Source of the DNA: an uncultured Oscillospiraceae bacterium
GTDB lineage: Bacteria; Bacillota; Clostridia; Oscillospirales; Oscillospiraceae
DNA: 43,232 bases
Direction: 5' to 3'
NCBI GenBank assembly: GCA_944387775.1
Contig: CALXGE010000009.1
Span: 1 to 43,232, forward strand
The translations under genes and the position numbers were made by a program. A model generated the notes under the pieces. It searched no databases. It saw nothing but the letters and a program-made list of their open reading frames with translations, and was not told the origin of the DNA. Below, piece after piece: positions 15,364 through 22,468 of this stretch; the first letter of the stretch is position 1; each line of letters begins with the position of its first letter.

Positions 15364-16128
15364 CTACGTGTTGGGGATAAATCGCACCTCATTGTCATCC
15401 TTGAGGGTCATACGAATGGTCCCCTCCTCGTTGGGTTCCAGCTGGGCCACCGCCGCCTGGAGACAGTTGAGCTTGAAGGCAAAATCCGCGTCGTAGAACA
15501 TCTCCACCTGGAACCGTCCGTCGTATGTCAACGTCAGAAATTCCGGGTCGGAGGCGTCCAGCACCGAGGTCTTTTCCAGCATTCCCCGCTTTTCCAGCTC
15601 ATCCATAAGCTCCAGCAGCCGTTCTGTTCTGATGGGGCTATCCTCTCCCAGCTGAAGAGTCTTGCTGATGGCGGGGTCCTGGGCCGTGATCCCCTCAATG
15701 GAGAGATAATTCTTAATGGCGGCGCTGCCGATGACCTCCAGCAGCTTCCCGCCGCTGTCCATAAGCCAGTTGCTGCTGCCGCCCTTGATGACAGCCACGG
15801 CCTTTGTCTCCACCACCTCTACCATCAGCACATCCGGAAGCTTTCGGTTGATACGAACTTCGGTGATGTAGGGCAGCTGGGTGTACAGTTTTTCCGCAAT
15901 GCGGTACTTGTCCATCAAAATGAGGTTGTCCCTCTGCTCCACGCCGGAAACCTCAATAATTTCCTGCTCAGAGTAGCGGTCATTGCCGCTGACCACTACC
16001 TGATCCACCTTGAAAAACAAGGTGAGAGCCGCAACGATAGCCACCGCTGTCAGCAATACAGACAGTACCCGCATGAGGGGCCCTAGGCTCCCTCTGCGGC
16101 GGCGGCGCCGATTGTGTCTTCGCGCCAC
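15364..16128 (-). CDS. ftsQ: Cell division protein FtsQ/DivIB
   Basis: A 254-residue bitopic membrane protein of the divisome core with FtsL and FtsB/DivIC. A very basic N-terminus (RRHNRRRRRRGS) precedes one transmembrane helix (VLSVLLTAVAIVAALTLFF). The POTRA domain follows (VDQVVVSGNDRYSEQEIIEVSGV...YITEVRINRKLPDVLMVEVVE), then the FtsQ domain. The GTG at 16128 is preferred because AGAGGAG lies eight bases upstream. A GTG at 16164, overlapping the murA end, is the alternative. It directly follows murA in the operon. Confidence 0.92.
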   Translation of the reverse strand: MARRHNRRRRRRGSLGPLMRVLSVLLTAVAIVAALTLFFKVDQVVVSGNDRYSEQEIIEVSGVEQRDNLILMDKYRIAEKLYTQLPYITEVRINRKLPDVLMVEVVETKAVAVIKGGSSNWLMDSGGKLLEVIGSAAIKNYLSIEGITAQDPAISKTLQLGEDSPIRTERLLELMDELEKRGMLEKTSVLDASDPEFLTLTYDGRFQVEMFYDADFAFKLNCLQAAVAQLEPNEEGTIRMTLKDDNEVRFIPNT

Positions 16129-16148
16129 GGCTCTCACTCCTCTCTCGT

Positions 16149-17405
16149 CTATCTCTCTTCCCACCGGATCTCTCCGCCCAATGCGGTGAGGTCCCGGACC
16201 GGGTCCTCGTAGCCCCGGCAGATGTGTTGAATCTCCTCAATGGCAGTTTCGCCCTCTGCGGCAAGACCCGCCACCAACAGTGCAGCGCCGCCCCGGAGGT
16301 CCGTACAGCGCACCGCCGCCCCGGACAGCCGGGAAACGCCGGTGACTACCGCCACACGCCCCTCCACGCTGATGTCCGCCCCCATGCGGCAGAGCTCATC
16401 CACATGCCGGTAGCGGTTGTCAAACATGTTCTCCACAAACACCGTGGTGCCTTGGCTTTTCAGCAGCGCCGCCATGAGAATGGCCTGGGCATCCGTGGGA
16501 AAGCCGGGGTAGGGGGCCGTCCGCACGGGGCTGATGGCTTTCAAATTTCCGTCGCTGCGGAGAAAAATGCGCCCATCGCCGCCCAGCACCCGGCAGCCTG
16601 CCTCGTGCAGCGCAGCAGTAACGGTGGAGAGGTGACGGTAGTCCACATGGGTCAGCTCCACCTCTCCTCCGGCAGCGGCTACTGCGGAGAGATAGGTGGC
16701 CGCCACGATCCGGTCCGGCATGACGGTATGTATGCTGTCCCGGGTAGATCGCTGCCCCGCCACACAGATGGTGGAGCTGCCTGCCCCACGGACAGAACAG
16801 CCCATAGCCCGCAGGAACGTCTGCAGATCCACGATCTCCGGCTCCCGGGCAGCGTTGACGATCACCGTCTCCCCCCGGGCACCACAGGCCGCCAGCATAG
16901 CGTTCTCCGTGGCCCCCACGCTGGGCAGGCTCAAAGCGATCTCCCGCCCCTCCAGATGTGTACCCTCACAGCACAGGCGGCCTCCCTTTTCCTCCACCAC
17001 AGCCCCCAGCTTCCGCAGGGCGGCAAGGTGCAGGTCAATGGGCCGAGGGCCCAACTCGCAGCCGCCGGGATAGGACATCTCCGCCTGTCCCAGCCGGGCC
17101 AGAATGGCCCCCAGAAAGATCACAGAGGAGCGCATCTCCCGCATGAGATGATCGGGTATGTCCCCACGGCTCATGGAGGACGTGTCCACCACCAGCTCCT
17201 CTCCCTGCCAGTCCGCCCGGCAGCCCAGATGCCGCAGAATGCGGATGCTGGCCTCCACGTCGCTGAGATGGGGACAGCCCCGCAGTACCGTGACGCCGGG
17301 ATGCAGTATGGTTGCGGCTAACACAGGTAGGACGCTGTTCTTCGCCCCCTGGACCGGCAGGGCGCCCTCCAGCCGGCGGCCGCCCCGGATAACAATATGT
17401 TTCAT
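16149..17405 (-). CDS. murA: UDP-N-acetylglucosamine 1-carboxyvinyltransferase
   Basis: A 418-residue enolpyruvyl transferase for the first committed step of peptidoglycan synthesis and the fosfomycin target. The N-terminus IRGGRRLEGALPVQGAKNSVLP and the active-site loop MSYPGGCELGPRPIDLHL are typical; C116 is the fosfomycin-reactive cysteine, so the usual target residue is present. GFPTDAQAILMAALLKSQGTT is also conserved. GGAGGGG lies five bases before the ATG, but it is buried in a predicted hairpin formed with sequence just after murG. Its place between murG and ftsQ corresponds to where murB sits in Bacillus. Confidence 0.96.
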   Translation of the reverse strand: MKHIVIRGGRRLEGALPVQGAKNSVLPVLAATILHPGVTVLRGCPHLSDVEASIRILRHLGCRADWQGEELVVDTSSMSRGDIPDHLMREMRSSVIFLGAILARLGQAEMSYPGGCELGPRPIDLHLAALRKLGAVVEEKGGRLCCEGTHLEGREIALSLPSVGATENAMLAACGARGETVIVNAAREPEIVDLQTFLRAMGCSVRGAGSSTICVAGQRSTRDSIHTVMPDRIVAATYLSAVAAAGGEVELTHVDYRHLSTVTAALHEAGCRVLGGDGRIFLRSDGNLKAISPVRTAPYPGFPTDAQAILMAALLKSQGTTVFVENMFDNRYRHVDELCRMGADISVEGRVAVVTGVSRLSGAAVRCTDLRGGAALLVAGLAAEGETAIEEIQHICRGYEDPVRDLTALGGEIRWEER

Positions 17406-17410
17406 ATGGA

Positions 17411-17456
17411 CCCCTCCGCTTATGGATTTGCAACTAATCCATACTATGCGAAGGGG
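17411..17456 (-). promoter_or_regulatory. Long hairpin sequestering the murA ribosome binding site
   Basis: In the minus-strand RNA, CCCCUUCGC (17456 to 17448) pairs with GCGGAGGGG (17419 to 17411), which contains the murA SD. An inner 8-bp stem, UAUGGAUU/AAUCCAUA, closes on a 7-base loop. One pair is a G-U wobble that would be an A-C mismatch on the other strand, which favours a role in this transcript. There is no T tract, so it is not a simple terminator. Confidence 0.65.
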
Positions 17457-17465
17457 CGGCGGGTG

Positions 17466-18602
17466 CTACTTTGTGCCCCGGCGGACCAGGGACATGACAG
17501 CGGCGTAGATCTGCTCCGCCGCATCAATAACCCCCAGAGATGCCATGGCCTGGGACATGGATGCCCGGCGGCTGTCATCGGACAGGATGGAACAGGCGGT
17601 GTCATATAACTTCTGCCCGGAGCTATCCTGCTCAAGCATCAATACGGCTCCCCCGGCATCGGAGAGCACCCGTGCATTGTGCTCCTGGTGGTTGTGGGTC
17701 ACATTGGGGGATGGAACAATGATCGCCGGCACGCCAAGAGCCGTCAGCTCACTGATGGTGCTGGCTCCCGCCCGGCAGATCACCAGATCCGCCGCCCGCA
17801 TCAGGGTCCCCATGTCGTGAATATACTCCCGGACTTCCAGGTCCGGCAACTTGCTCAGATCTACTCCGGCAGTAGCGAGATACTCCGCCATCTGGCGGCT
17901 GCCCACCACACCGGCGGCATGGACATGATGGAAGGGACATCCGCTCCTGGCTTCCAGCGCCAGGAACTCCGCCGTCTGGCGGTTCATCACCGCAGCCCCA
18001 AGACTGCCCCAGAAGGACACGATCAGGGGACGACCGTCGTCCATACCAAGCTGCTGCTTGGCTTCCTTTTTGGTGTAAGTGAAAAAATCTCCCCGGACCG
18101 GGGTACCGGTAACCAGTACCTTTTCCGGACGCCGGTAATTCTTCCGGCACTCCTCAAAGCCCACCATAATGAGGTCCGCGTGGGGCTCCAGCAGGCGGGT
18201 GGTGAGGCCGGGAATGGCGTTGGACTCGTGGATAGCGGTAGGGATCCCCTGCTTTGCCGCCGCCCGGATCACAGGGTAGCTGGCGTAGCCGCCAGTACCC
18301 ACCACCAGGTCGGCAGGAAACTCCTTGAGCAGAGCCCGGGCCTCCCCCGGGGAACGGACCAGGTTCCGTAGCGAGACGAGATTGTGGCGGATCTCTTTTG
18401 GCTTCAGGGAGCGGTGAAAGCTGGATATCTCCACCGCCCGGAAAGGCCAGCCCGCCTCCTCAATGAGCTTTCGCTCGATGCCGCGATGGGCCCCTACAAA
18501 CAGTATTTCACTGTCGGGCCGCCGCTGGCGGATCAGTCCCGCCAGGGCCAAAGCTGGATTCACATGTCCTGCGGTGCCGCCGCAGGTAAAAATCACTTTC
18601 AT
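17466..18602 (-). CDS. murG: Lipid II synthase (undecaprenyl-PP-MurNAc-pentapeptide GlcNAc transferase)
   Basis: A 378-residue GT28 glycosyltransferase that adds GlcNAc to lipid I at the inner membrane face. The start KVIFTCGGTAGHVNPALALA is the GGTxGH acceptor loop. VVGTGGYASYPVIRAA, IHESNAIPGLTTRLL, VTGTPVR and CRAGASTISELTALGVPAIIVPSP are all conserved. The ATG at 18602 has GGAGG within the ftsW stop region eight bases upstream; the frame is open upstream into ftsW but that is not coding. One variation is SFWGSLGAAVMN where GGSxGA is usual. Confidence 0.96.
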   Translation of the reverse strand: MKVIFTCGGTAGHVNPALALAGLIRQRRPDSEILFVGAHRGIERKLIEEAGWPFRAVEISSFHRSLKPKEIRHNLVSLRNLVRSPGEARALLKEFPADLVVGTGGYASYPVIRAAAKQGIPTAIHESNAIPGLTTRLLEPHADLIMVGFEECRKNYRRPEKVLVTGTPVRGDFFTYTKKEAKQQLGMDDGRPLIVSFWGSLGAAVMNRQTAEFLALEARSGCPFHHVHAAGVVGSRQMAEYLATAGVDLSKLPDLEVREYIHDMGTLMRAADLVICRAGASTISELTALGVPAIIVPSPNVTHNHQEHNARVLSDAGGAVLMLEQDSSGQKLYDTACSILSDDSRRASMSQAMASLGVIDAAEQIYAAVMSLVRRGTK

Positions 18603-18606
18603 CTCC

Positions 18607-19821
18607 TTAGCCTCCCTTGGGCGCCGGGATCTGGCGGGACACGGAGAGCACCACGCCCACCTCCACCAGCTGAATGGCAAGAGCCGTGCCGCCGTAACTG
18701 AAGAACGGCAGGGAAATACCAGTGGCGGGAATCAGGCCCGTGACCACGGCGATGTTCAGGAAGGTCTGCAGGGCGATCTGGGTGGTAACACCTACGATCA
18801 GGAGGCTGCCGAAGCGGTCCTTGGCGTGGATGGCCAGCCAGTAGCCACGGATGATGAGGAGCGCAAAGAGAATCATGATGAGGGTGGCCCCCACCAGTCC
18901 CAGCTCCTCGCAGACAACGGCAAAGATGAAGTCGTTGTGCTCCTCCGGGAGGAACATGAACTTCTGTCGGCCCTTGCCGAGGCCCAATCCCAGAAGGCCG
19001 CCGGAGCCGATAGCAATAAGGCTCTGGGCCATCTGGAAGCTCTTGTCGGTGGGATCCCAGAAGGCGTCCCGCCAGGTGGCGATACGGTCGGAGTTATAGC
19101 CGATCTTCTCCATCAGATCAGTGAACAGCATCAGATAGCCGCCGGCAAATCCCGCTGTGAGGCCCGCCGCCACCCAGCGCCAGTCAATACCGCCCACCAC
19201 CATCAGCACCGCACCAATGCCTACCAGCAGCACCATGCCGGAGGCGTGGGGCTCCAGAGCCATGAGTACGGCAATAGCCATCAGCAGAAGGCCATAAGGC
19301 AATATGCCGTTTTTGAAGGTCAGCATCTTCTCTCTCTTCTTAGCAATGGAGGCGGAGAAGTAGACGATGATGCCCAGCTTGGCAAGCTCCGAGGGCTGGA
19401 ACTGGAAGGATGTACCAGGAATGCCCAACCACCGCCGGGCACCGTTACGCCAGATACCGATGCCGGGGATCGTTACCAGAACAAGGAGCACAATGGAGAC
19501 CACAATGGCAATTCGGGCAAGGCCGCGGAAACGCTGGTAGTTGATCTTAGATACCCAGAACAGGGCAAACAGGCCCAGCAGAGCAAAGGCTCCCTGCCGC
19601 TTGAAATAGTATAGCGGATCATAATTGCAGGACTTGGATGCCTGGGCAGAGGGGAAGCTGGCAGAGAGCAGCATAATAAGGCCGATCACCAGCAATATCA
19701 ACGTCAGCAGCAGGAAGGGCAGGTCCATGGGGCCTCGGGCGGCCTCCCAGGCCTCCCGCTCCCGGCGGCGCTGTTCCCGGATTTTTTGGCGTTTGTATTC
19801 CCTTTGCTGCTCCCGGGTCAT
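18607..19821 (-). CDS. ftsW: SEDS peptidoglycan polymerase FtsW/SpoVE
   Basis: A 404-residue polytopic SEDS glycosyltransferase that polymerises lipid II with its partner transpeptidase. A charged cytoplasmic N-terminus (REQQREYKRQKIREQRRREREAWEAARG) precedes about ten transmembrane helices. FQPSELAKLGIIVYFS, the LPEEHNDFIFAVVCEELG loop and SLPFFSYGGTALAIQLVEVGVVLSVSRQ near the end are the family signature. AAAGGAGG lies seven bases before the ATG. It follows mraY directly; murD, usually between them, is absent. It could act in vegetative division, spore cortex synthesis or both. Confidence 0.95.
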   Translation of the reverse strand: MTREQQREYKRQKIREQRRREREAWEAARGPMDLPFLLLTLILLVIGLIMLLSASFPSAQASKSCNYDPLYYFKRQGAFALLGLFALFWVSKINYQRFRGLARIAIVVSIVLLVLVTIPGIGIWRNGARRWLGIPGTSFQFQPSELAKLGIIVYFSASIAKKREKMLTFKNGILPYGLLLMAIAVLMALEPHASGMVLLVGIGAVLMVVGGIDWRWVAAGLTAGFAGGYLMLFTDLMEKIGYNSDRIATWRDAFWDPTDKSFQMAQSLIAIGSGGLLGLGLGKGRQKFMFLPEEHNDFIFAVVCEELGLVGATLIMILFALLIIRGYWLAIHAKDRFGSLLIVGVTTQIALQTFLNIAVVTGLIPATGISLPFFSYGGTALAIQLVEVGVVLSVSRQIPAPKGG

Positions 19822-19863
19822 AGCGAGCCCTCCTTTCCCCTATTTACAGTTGGGTGCTTTTGC

Positions 19864-20853
19864 TCAGGGCGCAGGGCGGTCCATCACACCAAAGAGCGCC
19901 AGAGCACAGAACAGAATGGACACAGCGGTAAACACTGTGACAATCTTTACCTCGCTCCAGCCACACATTTCAAAATGGTGATGGATCGGGGCCATCTTGA
20001 AAATCCGCTTTCCGTGGGTGAGTTTGAAGTAAACGATCTGCAGAATATCGGAGAGCGTTTCAATAATATAGACAATGCCCACAAAAATCAAGACCAAGGG
20101 CATATCAAACGCAAAGGCAAGACCTGCCACCGCACCGCCCAAAAACAGGGAGCCGGTGTCGCCCATGAAGGTCTTGGCAGGATGGGCATTGAACAGCAGA
20201 AAGGCCAGCAGCCCTCCCAGCATGGCTCCGGAGAAGATCCCCAGCTGGGTATAGCCCCACCAGGTAGCCACGGAGGCGAAGAACAGGGCCACCGGAATGG
20301 TCACGGAGGTGGCGAGACCGTCCAGGCCGTCGGTAATATTTACTGCATTTACCGCCCCAACGATGACAAAGGCGGAAAACACCATGTAAAGAGGCCAGCT
20401 CAGAGGCACGCTGATATGGAGGAAGGGGACATATAGCTCTGGAGAGAGCAGCCCCTCATAGCGCATAAGGCAGAGGAATGCGATGGCCGCCGCCAGCTGC
20501 AGCATAAACTTCTGAATGGCGGTGAGGCCCAGATTCCGATGGAGCTTCACCTTCTCAAAGTCATCCAGGAATCCAATGCAGCCAAACACAGCAGCAAACA
20601 AAAATACGTAGATATGGGACAGGTCCCCAGCCATCATCCCCGGCCAGCCCACCACCAGAATAGACACGGCAATTCCGATAATGAACATGAGTCCACCCAT
20701 AGTGGGGGTACCCGCCTTGGTGGAGTGCCACTTGGGCCCCACCTCCCGGATCTCCTGGCCAGCCTTCAGCCGCCGCAGAGCCGGCAAAATCACTTTCCAG
20801 CCCAGCAGCCCCGTGACCGCGAAGCTGAGCACGCACGCAATGATCATCTCCAT
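19864..20853 (-). CDS. mraY: Phospho-N-acetylmuramoyl-pentapeptide transferase
   Basis: A 329-residue integral membrane enzyme that makes lipid I from UDP-MurNAc-pentapeptide and undecaprenyl phosphate. About ten hydrophobic helices are present. Catalytic motifs include KAGTPTMGGLMFI, GFLDDFEKV (DD pair), NAVNITDGLDGLATSV and FMGDTGSLFLGGAVAG, with the HHHFEMCGWSE loop near the C-terminus. Length is normal. It sits between murE and ftsW in the operon. Confidence 0.97.
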   Translation of the reverse strand: MEMIIACVLSFAVTGLLGWKVILPALRRLKAGQEIREVGPKWHSTKAGTPTMGGLMFIIGIAVSILVVGWPGMMAGDLSHIYVFLFAAVFGCIGFLDDFEKVKLHRNLGLTAIQKFMLQLAAAIAFLCLMRYEGLLSPELYVPFLHISVPLSWPLYMVFSAFVIVGAVNAVNITDGLDGLATSVTIPVALFFASVATWWGYTQLGIFSGAMLGGLLAFLLFNAHPAKTFMGDTGSLFLGGAVAGLAFAFDMPLVLIFVGIVYIIETLSDILQIVYFKLTHGKRIFKMAPIHHHFEMCGWSEVKIVTVFTAVSILFCALALFGVMDRPAP

Positions 20854-20879
20854 GATACTCTCCCTCTTTCCTGACAGCG

Positions 20880-22340
20880 TCAGGCTCTCTCCTTTTGTTG
20901 AAGCTCCCGAATGTAATCGGCCACTACCTCCCGCTCATCCAGGTGATGCTTTTCGTGGCCGATAATTTGATAGGTCTCGTGGCCCTTTCCCGCCAGGATG
21001 ATCACATCTCCGCTCCGGGCGTGGTCCATGGCGTAGTGGATGGCCTCGATGCGATTGGGCACTACGGCATAGGGTGTGCGGGTATCCGTCATCCCCGTAA
21101 GGATATCCTCAATGATGGCCTCCGGATCTTCAGTCCGGGGGTTGTCGGAGGTGACGATGACGAAGTCCGCCAGCTCCGCCGCAATGCTGCCCATTTTGGG
21201 TCGCTTGGTCCGGTCCCGATCCCCGCCACAGCCAAACAGCGCCACCACCCGGCCCTTGGCAAAGCCTTTGGCCGAGGTGAGGACGTTCTCCAAAGCATCC
21301 GGGGTGTGGGCGTAGTCAATGAGCATGGTGTAGTCTCCCGGAGTGGACACCACCTCCACCCGGCCCTTCACATGGGCGCTGTGGCGCAGCACATGGGCAC
21401 TGTTCCCAAGAGAAACCCCCAAAGCCTTTGCCGCCGCCAGGACCCCCAGGGTGTTGTACACCATAAAGCCGCCGGGGATCCCCACATGGACGGGGACGCT
21501 CTCCTCCGCCGTCGCCGCATCGAAGCTGACGCCCTCCGCATCCAGGCGGATATTGCGGGCAGCCAGGTCCGCGTCGTGCTCTCCGATAGACACCTTCCGG
21601 CAGGTTGCCCCGCTCATAAGGCGGGAGGCCCAGGGGTCGTCGGCGTTGTACACGCCCACATCACAGCGGGTGAAGAGGAGCGCCTTGGCGTCGCAGTAGT
21701 TCTCCATGGTCTTGTGGAAATCCAGATGGTCCTGGGTGAGGTTGGTGAAAATCCCCACGGCAAAGCGGATCCCTTCCACTCGCTTGAGGTACAGCGCGTG
21801 GGAGGACACCTCCATCACCACGTGGGTGCAGCCCCCGTCCGCCATGCGGCGGAGAAGTCCCTGGAGCTCAAAGGACTCCGGCGTGGTCCGCTCGGTGGGC
21901 AGGACTTCACTGCCGATCATATTCTGGTTGGTGCCGATAAGGCCCACCTTGGCTCCTGCCGCCTGCTCCAAGATGTCCTTGAGGAGGTAGGTGGTGGTGG
22001 TCTTGCCGTTGGTGCCGGTAACGCCTACCATCTGCATGGAGGCCGCCGGGTCGCCGTACCAGCTGCGGCCCACCTGGGCCAGGGCCAGGCGGCTGTCCTC
22101 CACCAGGACATAGGGATCATCTCCCTGGGGCTTCTCCTGGCAGAGGACGCACGCCGCCCCCTTCTCCCGCGCCATGGGGATGAACTTGTGGCCATCGGTC
22201 TCGTAGCCCGTCATGGCTACGAACAGATCCCCTGCCTGGGTCTTTCGGGAATCGTAGCTGACGCCGGAGATCTCCATCTCCATATCGGCATTGCTCTCCC
22301 GCACCCGAACGTTCTGCAGCAGCTGTGACAGCTTCATCAT
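20880..22340 (-). CDS. murE: UDP-MurNAc-tripeptide synthetase, meso-diaminopimelate type
   Basis: A 486-residue Mur ligase adding the third stem residue. VSYDSRKTQAGDLFVAM is in the N-terminal domain. The ATP loop GVTGTNGKTTTTYLLKDIL and NLTQDHLDFHKTMENY follow. The C-terminal motif VTSDNPRTEDPEAI contains DNPR, which marks meso-diaminopimelate specificity, so the cell wall is probably A1gamma type. The start is taken at the first of two tandem ATG codons (22340), with only a weak SD. A stronger SD upstream precedes a four-codon mini-ORF. An internal promoter lies in the 128-bp gap after the transpeptidase gene. Confidence 0.95.
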   Translation of the reverse strand: MMKLSQLLQNVRVRESNADMEMEISGVSYDSRKTQAGDLFVAMTGYETDGHKFIPMAREKGAACVLCQEKPQGDDPYVLVEDSRLALAQVGRSWYGDPAASMQMVGVTGTNGKTTTTYLLKDILEQAAGAKVGLIGTNQNMIGSEVLPTERTTPESFELQGLLRRMADGGCTHVVMEVSSHALYLKRVEGIRFAVGIFTNLTQDHLDFHKTMENYCDAKALLFTRCDVGVYNADDPWASRLMSGATCRKVSIGEHDADLAARNIRLDAEGVSFDAATAEESVPVHVGIPGGFMVYNTLGVLAAAKALGVSLGNSAHVLRHSAHVKGRVEVVSTPGDYTMLIDYAHTPDALENVLTSAKGFAKGRVVALFGCGGDRDRTKRPKMGSIAAELADFVIVTSDNPRTEDPEAIIEDILTGMTDTRTPYAVVPNRIEAIHYAMDHARSGDVIILAGKGHETYQIIGHEKHHLDEREVVADYIRELQQKERA

Positions 22341-22398
22341 ATGCAACCTACGCTTTCATCATTCTCCTGCCGTAATCAGCCGGCAGGGCAGCAGGTCA

Positions 22399-22426
22399 AG
22401 TATAGTCGCTGTGTTCCTATTGTAAA
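22399..22426 (-). promoter_or_regulatory. Internal sigma-A promoter upstream of murE
   Basis: TTTACA (22421-22426) and TATACT (22399-22404) are 16 bp apart on the minus strand, about 60 bases before the murE start. Confidence 0.65.
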
Positions 22427-22468
22427 CCCCATTCCGTGTCGGAAAACCTTGCAAATCCTGCTGTAGGA

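Noticed and set aside
20895-22328. 477-codon plus-strand frame over murE
   Set aside because: Shadow of murE, composition typical of antisense frames, no plausible start signal.
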